A stretch of DNA of 64,000 nucleotides. Source: Apostichopus japonicus (taxonomy: Eukaryota > Echinodermata > Holothuroidea > Aspidochirotida > Stichopodidae). Shown piece by piece: positions 24,601 to 36,800 of this stretch; position 1 is the first letter of the stretch, and every line of letters begins with the position of its first letter. The translations under genes were made by a program, and so were the position numbers. The stretch spans positions 21,659,499 through 21,723,498 of the forward strand of contig NC_092565.1 in the NCBI RefSeq assembly GCF_037975245.1, read 5' to 3'. The notes below the pieces were generated by a model. That model was not told the origin of the DNA, did not search any database, and was given only the letters and a program-made list of their open reading frames with translations.

Positions 24601-27600
24601 CTGACTGTTTCTTCTTGTTATCTCTATGTAAAGTTGTCTAATCATGGAAGATAATGTAAAAAATGTAGAAAATTCATACCAGTGCGTTTAATATCACAAA
24701 GGAGTGGGTTGGAACAGAAGGATTTTTTTTTCCCTCTGATCCTGCAGAATTTTATCTATATAATAGTTTCATGGTTTTTGTCTTTATATTTCAGTACAAG
24801 TATTTATGATGTTCACTTTCATAAATATGCTTTGCAAACTTTTAGAAGCTCTCTACTGTACTTTTTAATTTTATATAGTATTATCTGTTTAAGGATAAAA
24901 AGAAATATATAGAGATATCTGTATTGTCAAACAAAAGCATAATTTCGATAAATGGTGGAACTACTATGTTTTAATTTTAATTTTTTTCATATTTTTTCTT
25001 CTCACAAGGATGCTATGAGAGCTGTTACTAAAGTAGCCATACGAGATGCCAGGATGAAGGAACTGAAACAAGAAATCATGAACTCGACCAAACTGAAGAC
25101 TTACTTTGAAGATAATCCCCGAGACATGCAGCTTCTGCGACACGACAAGGTCCTTCATCCCGCCAAAGTACACTCGGAACTGAAAAATGTACCAGAATAC
25201 TTAGGTGAGTATTGTTATAGATTCATGAATACAGATCTGGCAAAATGTCTTTCCATTAAAAAGATAAACACTTAACACTGATTCTGTAAAAATGTCTATA
25301 TTTCTTGCAAATCATCCTCCTCTTTTTCAATCCCACACAAAAAATTAAAAGTAACTTTTATCACACAAAACATTTAAAAAAGTATCTTTATCACAGCCAA
25401 GGATGTAGACCTAAATATTCACCTATTTTATACTCTAAATATGCCTCAGAATTCACCATTTCATATCTAAATTTTTTGTGGTAGTCAATGACTGGAGGGC
25501 CACATTCCCTCCATTTTAATATCCTTGATCTGCCCATGAACTGTAAATAGAAATTCAGCTCTCTGGAAGAAGTTCTGTCAACACTAGCATTATATTTAGT
25601 ACCAAGAATCGGCTTAATAGCAATTCAGCTTTCGTGAACAAAATGGATATGTTAACAAATTTGTTATGTAAGGAATTTTAGCATTTAGATAAAAATCTTA
25701 GAATATAACCAAGGCTAGCTCTGTGAATGAAATATGTCAATATTTGATAAGAAGAGGTGTGTTAAATTAATATGTGACAAGTGGGTTCCATTTCACCTCC
25801 CACCAAATGCATTTTCAAATAGCTAGTAATAAGTGATGTGGAATTGCTTTGCAAAACTGGCAATATGGTTTAGCATATGAGAATATGACAATACATTCTA
25901 ATGCATCCAACTGCTTTTATACAGTTTGCTTTGTTTTAATCCTGCAGTCCCCAGACTCCTCAAAGATGTTAAACCGAGACAAAGCAAGAGCAAGAAAAAG
26001 AAGAGGACTGGAGGAGTTAAATCAAAGACAATACAACGCCAGGTAAGAAATAAACACATAGGTCATCTGGGTACTGGGTTTGACATGGATAGTATACTAA
26101 TCCAGGCCTGGTGGAGTTAAATCAAAGAAAATACAACGCCAGGTAAGAAATAAACATAAAAGTCATTTGGGTACTGGGTTTGACATGGATAGTATACTAA
26201 TCCAGGCCTGGTGGAGTTAAATCAAAGAAAATACAACGCCAGGTAAGAAATAAACACATAGGTCATCTGGGTACTGGGTTTGACATGGATAGTATACTAA
26301 TCCAGGCCTGGTGGAGTTAAATCAAAGAAAATACAACGCCAGGTAAGAAATAAACACATAGGTCATCTGGGTACAGGGTTTGACATGGATAGTAATACTA
26401 ACCCAGGCCTGGTGGAGTTAAATCAAAGACAATACAAACGCCAGGTAAGAAATAAACACATAGGTCATCTGGGTACAGGGTTTGACATGGATAGTAATAC
26501 TAACCCAGGCCTGGTGGAGTTAAATCAAAGACAATACAAACGCCAGGTAAGAAATAAACTTAAAGGTCATCTGGGTACTGGGTTTGACATGGATAGTATA
26601 CTAATCCAGGCCTGGTGGAGTTAAATCAAAGACAATACAGTGCTAGGTAAGACATAAACATAAAGGTCATCTGGGTACAGGGTTTGACATGGATAGTAAA
26701 ACCAACCCAGGCCTGGTGGAGTTAAATCAAAGACAATACAAACGCCAGGTAAGAAATAAACTTAAAGGTCATCTGGGTACTGGGTTTGACATGGATAGTA
26801 TACTAATCCAGGCCTGGTGGAGTTAAATCAAAGACAATACAACGCCAGGTAAGAAATAAACATAAAGGTCATCTGGGTACCGGGTTTGACTGGATAGTAT
26901 ACTAATCCAGGCCTGGTGGAGTTAAATCAAAGACAATACAACACCAGGTAAGAAATAAACATAAAGGTCATCTGGGTACCGGGTTTGACTGGATAGTATA
27001 CTAATCCAGGCCTGGTGGAGTTAAATCAAAGACAATACAATGCCAAGCAAGAAATAAACACAAAGGTCATCTGGGTACTGGGTTTGACATGGATAGTATA
27101 CTAATCCAGGCAGTGGTATAAATTAGAAGAACTTGAAGATGTTCTTATATGTCATCTATCTTGCCCACCCCATTCCCACCATTCTAACACCAACCCCCCC
27201 CCCCTCCCCTTCAACCTACACATATAGGTTTACTGTAATAACCTGATCAAGTTTGTATGTACTACTTTCTTGAACATTCTAACCCTCCACATTATTTGAC
27301 ACATTCAATGTTAGTTCAAATCAGAGAAATTTGCCAGTGAGGAAGAAATTCTCTGACCAATTAAATTAATGCATAAGTTTCACCATAGGTGACCATAGTT
27401 AGACTTTGTAGTGAATCCTGGGACAATACCGATAACATTCAGTCATATCTCCTATTATTGGGTGACAGAGCAAAGAAACTTAGAAGCTTTAAAGAATGTT
27501 GATGGTACTTCATTTATGGTAGCCAGTCCAGGGTTTCATAAAGTAGGGGATGTTGCTGTGGGGTCTTAGAAGCTGACTCCCATATTTTGTTTTTTAAACA

Positions 27601-27725
27601 TTTGATGATTGTTGTTGCTTGAAGATTTTAAAACACTTGGGGTTTATCTGTGTTTTTCTTCTTTCTCTTTTTCAAAGATTAAAAAGAGGGCAGATCCCTT
27701 GAACAGCTTTACCTTCAAAAAGTAG
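15603..27725 (+). CDS. DDX56: DDX56, nucleolar ATP-dependent DEAD-box RNA helicase
   Basis: Thirteen coding exons: 15603-15680, 16479-16640, 17643-17723, 18207-18280, 19112-19373, 19797-19966, 20461-20637, 21706-21837, 22878-22972, 23655-23728, 25009-25204, 25948-26042, 27678-27725. Joined, they give 547 aa, the length I recall for human DDX56; every junction is GT/AG and in phase. Visible motifs: Q motif (PTLIQE, 36-41), GSGKT (60-64), DEAD (170-173), SAT (201-203), RGID (351-354) and motif VI HKVGRTAR (375-382). A lysine-rich insert precedes motif V, and a basic C-terminal tail (KSKKKKR) suits nucleolar targeting. The family unwinds RNA during 60S ribosome assembly. Motif VI has Lys where Arg is usual at its second position. 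The start is the first ATG before [11 protein letters not shown]. Intron 12 contains a tandem amplification of the exon 12 donor region. Confidence 0.96.
16992..17407 (+). repeat. Tandem duplication of about 210 bp in DDX56 intron 2
   Basis: The segment beginning TTACCTGTTATATATTTAAA and ending CTTATCTGAAGTACTA occurs at about 16992-17206 and again at 17210-17407 with few differences and a short deletion in the second copy. Purely intronic. Confidence 0.85.
22000..22192 (+). repeat. 31-bp minisatellite in DDX56 intron 8
   Basis: About six copies of a unit containing GTGTATTCAAGGTACATATT followed by GTGTTAAGTTT. The first units are irregular and the last lead into unique sequence. It lies about 170 bp downstream of exon 8 and shares nothing with that exon. 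Confidence 0.85.
26013..27115 (+). repeat. 100-bp tandem array copying the DDX56 exon 12 end and its 5' splice site
   Basis: The last 30 nt of exon 12 (from GAGTTAAATC to ACGCCAG) and the donor GTAAGAAAT recur every 100-102 bp. The true donor GT is at 26043. Copies follow at 26143, 26243, 26343, 26445, 26547, 26647, 26749, 26849 and 26948. A final degenerate copy at about 27048 reads CCAAGCAAG. Between donors each unit carries about 70 bp including CATCTGGGTACTGGGTTTGA and a TACTAATCCAG that looks like a branch point plus AG. The two are only a few bases apart and lack a pyrimidine tract, so an acceptor is doubtful. Read-through from exon 12 meets a stop at 26118-26120, replacing the last 16 residues of the protein. 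Confidence 0.93.
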
Positions 27726-30319
27726 AAAGACGACACAATGACCTACCGAGTAGACACGGTGACCTACCGAAGACACAGTGACCTACCGAACGTCTAGCAT
27801 ACAAGCTGATGCCTTGGAGCTCAGACAGTGTGGCAAAAACATCTTCATCTTTACAGAAGAGACGGTTTAACAGGCTGGTGGCATCGAGTAACTTGTGGGA
27901 GATGAAGATAGCTTGAATCTCTGGATCAAAGTTTGCCTCAGTCTCATCTTGAGGACAATAATCTTTTGCTAACCGAGTCAAACATGTCAGGTTTATTCCT
28001 GATCAAATGTCTGAATCTTGTATTCTGGATTCTTTGACTGTGTTCATTGCGTGAGTGCGTTTAGTGAAGTGGTGAGAATACCAGCCTTTTTCTGTACGCA
28101 CAACAGCATAAGATAAATTTCAAACACACCAAATCAGTGTTGTAGGGCGTCGTCACCATAGTTACTAAATATCACATGTCAAATTACTTTTTTTCCATAG
28201 ATGTATTATGGTGACTATGTGTCCATGATGTGACTCGAGCCAGGAAAACAAAACTGGTCTTGACTTTTCGTGACCGTTAAATGAATTGCAGGAATTCAAT
28301 TCTTCCAAATACTGGGCCATGAACAAGCACAGTAGGAGCAGTAGTTATGTACCAAACCCAGAGAGTTATGTACCGGAGGAAGACTTCAAGTTACAAACGA
28401 GAGTAATAATAGAAAGTTTTCCATATTCTAATATTCATGAGTTTGAAGCAGCTAGTTGTGTTTGTACCAATAGATCTTGTCACACAAAAACCCCTCAACC
28501 ACAAAATATGGAGTTTGATGCATTCACAGCAAAGCAGAAGTTGGAAACCTTAAGTATTTCTCTCTTTTTTTCCCCTTTCTTTATTTTACTTCTTCCAGGG
28601 AAACAACTTAGGTGTTATTTTATTCATTGAACTACAGCAAAATGAATGATTTCATCAGGGCAATTAAGGTGTACATATCTCTGTATCTCTTTATATCATT
28701 TATCCATAGAGGAAATAGCATTTCTGTTTCATTTTTATTGTAAAAGAGACCATTGCTAGCTTAGCAAACACTCCAAATGTATTACATTTCAAGGATAATT
28801 CCACGAGAGGATTACAGTTGGAAAGTAAAACTTTTGATCTGATTTTGTTTAGGAATTCTCATTCTTACTTTTCTTATATTATTGGGGGGGGCAGAGCTGT
28901 GGCATGGCACCCCTCCTCTTGACCAGTACTTGGGCGGAAACATTCAGGCAACAGTCATTGACGATTTAGGCAAGAATCGGGAATGATTTGAGTGAGACTT
29001 GGGAACAATTTGAGCTATAATTAGGAACATTTTGGGCAAGGATCAATGCAAATTCGGGCATGTGACCATTCATCATTTTGTTTTGGTAATTTTTAAATTG
29101 AATTTCACTTGTTCAGAGGCTGCCCAAATTTTTTAACAACTTTTGCCTGAGTTTTGAGTGCCCTGAAGTTCGTGGGGGGCTGTCTGCCCCCTCCCTCACC
29201 TCACCACATGTATTGTATGCCATGTCTACAGGAAAGTGTACAGCAGGTCTTAAGAAACCCAGGATAAGTATGAGAAAAGAAAACTTTCTGAAAATTTAGT
29301 AAAGAAGCAAATTTAAGAATTTATAAACAATGTAATAAATAAGAAAGAAAGGAAACCATTTTCTTTTTAGTCTGTTTTATTTGGCAAGTATTGTTTCAAG
29401 CACAGAGAGAAAAATATGTCCCACTGATATCACTTTTAAGACAATTTCAACTTTCCAAGCAATTAATGGCATCGTTTGTTGCTCCATGAAGACACATGGA
29501 TCACATCTTTTTTACCAATTTCTCTAATTCTTATCGCCATGAAACAGCAAATGATGGGACTTGTTCAAGTAGATATTATTTTAGCGACAGTTATTCAAAA
29601 GATAAATATGAACACTACCTCTCATGCCAAATCTAAAAGTATAGCAACTGAAAAGAGTTCAAAAGACACAAGCAAATGAATGTGAATTTGCACGACAGCA
29701 GGAAGAATTTTCATTTGTGCCTTTTGCGAAAGGCTGGTCAGCTGGCTTGGAGGTAATAGGAACGTCCCAGATGGTGTCAACTCTCCAAACTGAACAATAA
29801 TCACTACAAACTGACAGTTTTACGCCAAAATCTCTCTTTGATAACATCAGAACATCTACTAACAATTCTCTCTTCCACGTAAAAATGTAACATGTATGTG
29901 TCTCTGTAGCAATTAGTTTTTACAATCAGTACACGAAATGTTACAAATGTTTCATTAAAAGACCCTTTTCAGCATGTACTCTTTTTATGCCATATGATTC
30001 ACTGAAAATCAATTTCCTGGATTAATTTTATGGAAAACATTTCATTTAGCAAGTTATTGTCCTTTTTTAATGACACTGCACAAATCCTAATAAGTTATAC
30101 TGCTATGCACTAACAATGAACAGCAGATATTGACAACAAAATAACTGACAAATTCAACCTAACCTGGATAACATTCTTTTCGGTTAATTATTTAACACTT
30201 GTCATTTATTTGTCACATAGTACTATTTTAGAAACTGTTATGAGTGGAGAACAGATATGCTAACTTTGATATCGCTCAAACACGTATAGAAAAGATTTTT
30301 TAAGACTTTGGAGAGCGTT
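27726..30319. other. Tail-to-tail intergenic region: DDX56 3' UTR and flank
   Basis: Directly after the stop lie three copies of a GACCTACCGA-containing unit of about 20 bp (27727-27795), in the presumed 3' UTR. A minus-strand frame at 27715-27981 and a plus-strand frame at 28286-28630 are open, but have no recognised domain and no clear splice or start context. Around 28885-29195 G-rich then C-rich sequence may mark a decayed element. A candidate BNIP1 polyadenylation signal (AATAAA on minus) is at 30210-30205. Confidence 0.45.
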
Positions 30320-30612
30320 GTTGTCAAGTAGTTTAAGGCAGCGATCTAAGGTTTGCAGGTTCGAGACGTCCTGGCCAGATCATTACGTTGTGTCCTTGGA
30401 CAAGGCACTTTATCTCCATTTCCTCTCTTCACCCAGGTGTATGAATGTTATATAGTTGCGGGTGCCAGTTTGTGACTGCACCATATGGCAAGTTCCCCAG
30501 GGGACACGTAAATGTGGTGCACTGTGGTGCCCCGGGAGTGATTGAGTTGTGCACACTTTGGTATGTTGGTGTGACATGTTACCAATTACCAGGGGTTAAG
30601 TTGTAAAGCAAT
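30320..30612 (+). repeat. tRNA-derived SINE in the BNIP1 3' flank
   Basis: Contains an A-box-like TAGTTTAAGGCAGCG, then a B-box GGTTCGAGAC near 30359-30368. The characteristic body TGTCCTTGGACAAGGCACTT follows, then TCTTCACCCAGGTGTATGAA, a combination familiar from tRNA-derived SINEs in marine animals. It ends near a G run at 30617-30629. It lies in the antisense orientation within the likely BNIP1 3' UTR. Confidence 0.65.
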
Positions 30613-30869
30613 GTGAGGGGGGGGGGGGGCTTTGGCATCAAGCAAGACTGTAAACCTTCAACTTAAGGTTTTCCTTCAGAAAAAGTTTGAGATTGTCATG
30701 GGGAGCAGACTTGGTCCCTGACAACACAAGACTCATCCAATGAAAAGGTGCAAACAAAGGAAGCCACTGTAGTCTTCTTCAGTCTTGAGGTAATAAACGA
30801 TTAATAATATCCTTAACTGCATAAATATAAATGTATTGATACTCCATGTTTTTAACTTAGATATTGTCA

Positions 30870-33800
30870 TCAAAATATCCTCTTCTTCAAGATGTAGACA
30901 ACTGTTCCGAGGAAAAATACAACTGCGAGGAAAATGAGCAGTCTGTCCGTTAGTTCTCTTCGATTGTACTTGGTGAGTAGTTTTCTACTGGTCTGAGTAA
31001 CGGCGGCCATTCCTTTGAATTCCTCATCAGCTGATCCCAAGGTATCTGAAGATGTATCTGAAACAGACGACAGAGAGTTACGGGCAAATTTGCAGATGGT
31101 AAATATATGCTGCAAGTGTTAATGATGAATGGGAACATCCATTTTATTGATAAGTGACAAAATTGTCTCTTTATTCAGATGAAAAGTGCTTCATTTGCTA
31201 ATTAACTCAAATAACTTTAGCAAAAGAAGTCTCCCTCTCTCGCATATTAACTTATCTTGAACTGAAGAACATATTCGATCTGTTTAAAACGAGAAAGAAG
31301 AAACATTGGCATTTTCAACAAAAACCAAACAGTAGTACTTTCTTGCAGGATGAAAGAGCAAGACAGAGCATGTGTCGATCACATTTATAACAGCAACATT
31401 GTTTAACTTCGGATTTTGAATTTGGTAAAGGTTGTTGATGGGAATGAAGGATCAAAACCTGTTTAGTAAACGCAGCATGGCTTCTAAATCACCACAGTAA
31501 CCACAGCTTCTTATGTAACCACGACTTCTAATGTAACCACAACATGGCTTCTAAGTAACCACATGAACTTCAGCTTCTAATGTAACCTAAGCTTCTAATG
31601 TAACTGCAGCATGGCTTGTAAGTAACTACATTAACCTCAGCTTCTAATGTAACCAAGGCTTCTAATGTAACTGCAGCATGACTTCAAAATCACCACAGTA
31701 ACCACAGCTTCTTATGTAACCACGACTTCTAATGTAACCACAACATGGCTTCTAAGTAACCACATGAACCTCAGCTTCTAATGGTAACCAAAGCTTCTAA
31801 TGGTAACCAAAGCTTCTAATGTAACTGCAGCATGGCTTGTAAGTAACTACATTAACCTCAGCTACTAATGTAACCAAGGCTTCTAATGTAACTGCAGCAT
31901 GACTTCAAAATCACCACAGTAACAGGGACGTAGCCAGGGGGGAGCGACCGCTCCCCCCCTTTCAGTGTCGATTTTTTTTTTAAACTACCGTTTTTAGCAT
32001 GGTATTTTGTCAGTGCTCTTTTTTATCTTGAATACTCGTCAGCTCCGTTAACTCGATTGTAATCGTAGTAACATTCACGCCTAATGATTCAACTACTTAC
32101 TTAGTTTGGCAGATGCAATTAGCTAAATTTAGCTTATAGCCAATTACAAGCCTACAGTTGGCCACTGTGTAATAAAATACATATTGCCTACCTATCCGCA
32201 CTCTATGGAATGTCACGAACTGTATGCACAACAACGTCGACAACGTTCGTTCTATGAGTCGTCCTAAGGTGTTGCACGAACAGCATGTTATGAAGCTAAG
32301 CTAGCAATCGTACGTGATACGCACTTCCTGTAATAATTATTACACTGCTAATACACTGCGATAACGATATTTGTTTTTAGGCCACTGCATATCTGGCAAT
32401 ATTACAAAATATGAAAGTTTATATTGTCCATCAGTTAAGTTCGTCAAATGTATTAAAGTCCAGACATTGGACAATAAACAAGAATCATCCTACTGGAAAA
32501 ATTGTAAAAGAGCACTATGTTTGTCTTTCTGATATATTATGTAAAAGAACATGTAAAAGAATTCAAACAGGAAACAAAATCTGTTGATTATGATATCATA
32601 TGATCAGGGGCGTAGCCAGTATGTAGCACTGTAGGCCCGGGCCTACATTCTTTTGGCCAAGTTATCTTTTTTTTAAAACACCCATAATTCAAATCGATAA
32701 GCTTGCTGGAGGAGTTTAAGAGTCTATAGACAGGAAAAACTATTGAAATGAACGTAGCAAGAATATGGCTAAATTAGGTGACCTATTCTTCTGTCATCTA
32801 GGCTGTCATTTCTATCGCGTGCCGTTTCATTCAACACTCTACCCGCCGAAAAAGACTAGGATCCGATCTTGTCAGTTTTTTAACATGTAGTTAAGAACCC
32901 GTTTACGCAGATAATATTTCAATTGAGAAAACAGTTGAGAAATTTGCATCAGATTGCAATCGTCGGATACATCTCGCCTTCTCTTATTAGGCTAACTTAA
33001 ACATTTAATAGCTACAGTTGTATCAAAGACAATTACTGGCTATAGTTATATCAAAGACATTTCAGGCCTATCTTTGTATCTATAAGTATCAGAAGTTGAA
33101 ACGTAAGACTACTCTGTATGTGTACCTTGCTAATTTTAAATACATTATGTAGTATTGAATTAGACATTTAATAGCTACAGTTGTATCAAAGACAATTACT
33201 GGCTATAGTTGTATCAAAGACATTTCAGGCCTATCTTTGTATCTATAAGTATCAGAAGTTGAAACGTAAGACTACTCTGTACATGTACCTTGCTAATTTT
33301 AAATACATTATGTAGTATTGAATTACGTACTATTTTAACTCATTTGTTTTTTGGGTTTAAAAGTGATATTGAATGAGGTGTCTCAAGTTAGCAAGAGGCC
33401 AGGGAACCAGAATGAACACTCGGGAAGGGCCGTTTCCGGCCATCTGGGGGGTTTGTAAAACCAAAAATTTTCTTGTACGCTCCGCACCAACCGATGGTGG
33501 CGCTCCGCTCAGATAGTCGTGCCTACAACTTTGAAAATTCATATCAATCGCAAAAAGTGCTCCCCCCCTTTCAAATTCCTGGCTACGTCGCTGCACAGTA
33601 ACCACAGCTTCTTATGTAACCACGACTTCTAATGTAATCACAACATGTGTCTATAATATTTCTGAACCCTTCGTAGGTATTACTTACATAGAGCTTGATT
33701 TGTGAGTTCGCTGTTTTTAACATTGTCTGACATTAATTTATTCAAACTCGAAAGGTTCTCTGTGATGCTGCCGGCTGTTTTGGCTAAATTTTCCCTGTTC

Positions 33801-36800
33801 TTTCTGTAAGTGAAAGAAAAGAACAACATATTAATGATCATTTGCATAGATGACATCACAGATCACTTAGCTTGATCCTCTCCAGTTAAGAAGGGATTAG
33901 CCATAGATCATTTGCATACATGACATCACAGATCACTTAACTTGATCCACTCAAACAAGGGATTAGCCACAGATCATTTCTATAGATGACCTTTTACCTT
34001 GATCCACTCCAGAGAAGAAATGAGGGCCCAGCCAGTCAAAATAAGTAAGGAAGTAAGTAAAAAAAGTAAGGACAAACTATTGAAATGAGGTTTTCAACTC
34101 ATAGTGTGCAATATTTTTCTTCTCAAGATGTATGTATTTGTATGTAAGTATTTTAGATGCTCCTGCAAGCAGGAACTCGTGGAGAAGCCTCATTGGCATA
34201 TCAAAGCCGCAAGCTGACCGAAGTCAGTCTCTTACATTCATATTTAACGTCCATGATTATGAATTGTCAACAATTCTGTAACTGGACGACATACATTAAT
34301 CTTGGAGTGACTCGAACCGGGGACCTTATGATTGGAAGGCACTGGCGTTAACCACTGAGCTAACATTCCACAAGATAAGTCTAACATTGTCTGCTACTGG
34401 AATATCCCAAATGAATCATAATAACAAACCGACAGAAACAATGACAAATCAAACAAGGAATTACATTTGATTTTAAAGAAATAGCAGAAATTTTGCAACA
34501 TAAGAGAACAATTGAGTAAGTTTCAGATAAACTTCATAGTTCGTTTCTATATATATTTTCAATATTTGTAGGGCCAAATTCAAAACATGGTTAAGCTCTA
34601 CTTTACAAAGAAGACGTCTGAAGTAGAATGGCAGATGCCAATGTTGATTTTTACTAGAGAACTTACAAATAAAGCAGAAAAAATTCACTGCTGTAACATT
34701 TGGAATTAGAAATCAAGCCCTTCTTTAAACTGCTGTGTCATCATGCATTGTTGATGAAATTAAAACCTTACCGTTTTCTTATTTCCGGATCAACCTGGCT
34801 ATCCATTAGTTCATCTCGCTTTCTCCTTTCCAATTCAAACATACAGGAGAGGTTGGCCTTCTTAATAGCTGTCTGTGTACTGTAATGTAAGGCAAGAAGG
34901 AGTTACAAGGAGAACATCATTTAGAAAAAGAAAAAAAAAGAAATCTATCTCTTATTTTCTGTTTGGAACATAAAACTATTATCATGAACCAAGCAAATTG
35001 TCACTTATATCGATGAAGGTAGAAACATTAATATACACACACAGACACACACATCCACACACCCAGTCAGACTATGAATTTCATACACATAACTTAATAA
35101 TTACACATATTCTAAAAAGCTGACAATATCTCTTTAAGCACTGTCAGGGTACACACAGGCGCGTAGCCAGGAATTTGCCAAGGGAGGGGTGAAAATGTAG
35201 GCAAACTATCAGAGCCGTAGATACGGCATTGCAAACTATCTAAGCGTAGCGCCACCATAGGTTGGCGCGAAGCGTACAAGAAAATGTTGGCTGAAAATGC
35301 CTCCCAGATCGTTGGAAATGGCACTTCCCAGGCCTTGTAAGTTGCATCTTAGCATTTTCTCTTTTGAAATTACTAACGATATCATAGAAACATTTAAAAA
35401 AAAATTAAAAATATGCTCAAGGGGGGGGGCGGCTGCCCCCTTTGCCCCCCTTGGCTACGCGCCTGGGTACACAGAGGGTAGGATATAAGTATTATTACAA
35501 GTAATGGCAGAGAATAATTTACATAGCATCACATAGCATAATGCTATGCAAAGTGCTATGCAAAATGGTCGAAAAAGTCCAAAGATATATAGAAGTTTTG
35601 TACAGAAGCTGAAGTACTTAAAGACAAAATTCAGATGCCTTTGAAACTGCTTAATTTGAACACAGAATCATTCTTTGAATGGCCTCTCCGAGGGAGTGAG
35701 GTCCTTATCAGGGCCACATGGTTTTTGCAGTCGACTTCTTATGTGTGTACTGTACATAACCCATGCTCTCACAAATATACTTACTAATTTTTATGTAACT
35801 ATCATATGGTGGGAAACATACAAGAATGAAAATATCTCTTCCTCCTACCTCAAGTATTGTTTCCTGTACTTTTGTACCTCAGCTAGTAGTCCTATTTTAT
35901 CATCTTCTTTTTCTTGTTCTTTTGCAATTCTCTCTAACTCCTGAAAGAAAAAGGAAAGAATATTAAAATATTTAGATGTATGAAGTGCTGACTGGTTTAC
36001 TTGCTGATTACTTCAAAAAACAACTTCTCTAAGTAACAACTTGCATTCAATCAAATGATACTGAATACCAGTGGCATATAGCTATGGGGAGGGATCTAAG
36101 GAGGCCGCACTCCCCCCCTCACTGCCCCCCCCAAACAAAATGCCCAAAAGGTATTTTATTTTAGAAAACAGGTTCTGCCTGCACCTCCTAGATAAGCATT
36201 GGGCTCCCCTCAGGAAAAAAAAAGTCTAGCTATGCCCCTGCAACAAACATTCACACTTGGCTACAAGATTAGAGCCACTTAACTTGAAGAATAGAGTTGA
36301 CAAAATCAGTGCCAAATTAAATTTCTAGTTCTTGATGTCACTTAAAGAAGTATTGGTGATACGGGGGGAGGGAGGTCATTTCCCCCAGATTTTCCTCTTG
36401 CCCCTAGTTGGCCCCCCCCAACAGATCTGGTACTGTTCCAAAATATGTAGAGCTAGCCTAATGGTTTGTACTAGAGACAACTTCCAATGCCTACCAAAGT
36501 CGATCACAGAAACAATTTTTTTATTGGCTCAAAGCTGCTGGTACTAATATTTTTTTGCTCACCATAAAATTCCAAATTTTTGACAGGCTGTACTGTAGAT
36601 ATGTGAAAAATTTGTCAAGTAATATAGCACCATTTTGCGTTTAAGTCATGTTACTTGTAGAAAACTTCCCATATCAGTGTTATATTTTTTCCCCCATAAA
36701 ATATATTCCTTTCCCCCCTAGTTGAATTAACACAGAACAATGCACCATTTAAAGGAGTATGTAATGAGGGGAATACGATGGGATATTCAAAAGGGTGGTG

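Noticed and set aside
27715-27981. 88-codon minus-strand frame overlapping the DDX56 3' end
   Set aside because: The first 60 residues look superficially protein-like, but no acceptor or upstream exon was found, no family is recognised, and its end is the translated GACCTACCGA repeat.
28286-28630. 114-codon plus-strand frame between DDX56 and BNIP1
   Set aside because: No recognisable domain, hydrophobic low-quality C-terminus, and no splice partners; more likely 3' UTR or intergenic.
28885-29200. G/C-flanked possible transposon in the DDX56-BNIP1 gap
   Set aside because: Ends do not form a convincing inverted repeat and no target duplication is visible.
34309-34375. tRNA gene on the minus strand
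   Set aside because: A and B boxes are good but the anticodon arm has a wrong loop size and no acceptor stem; a SINE head is the better call.
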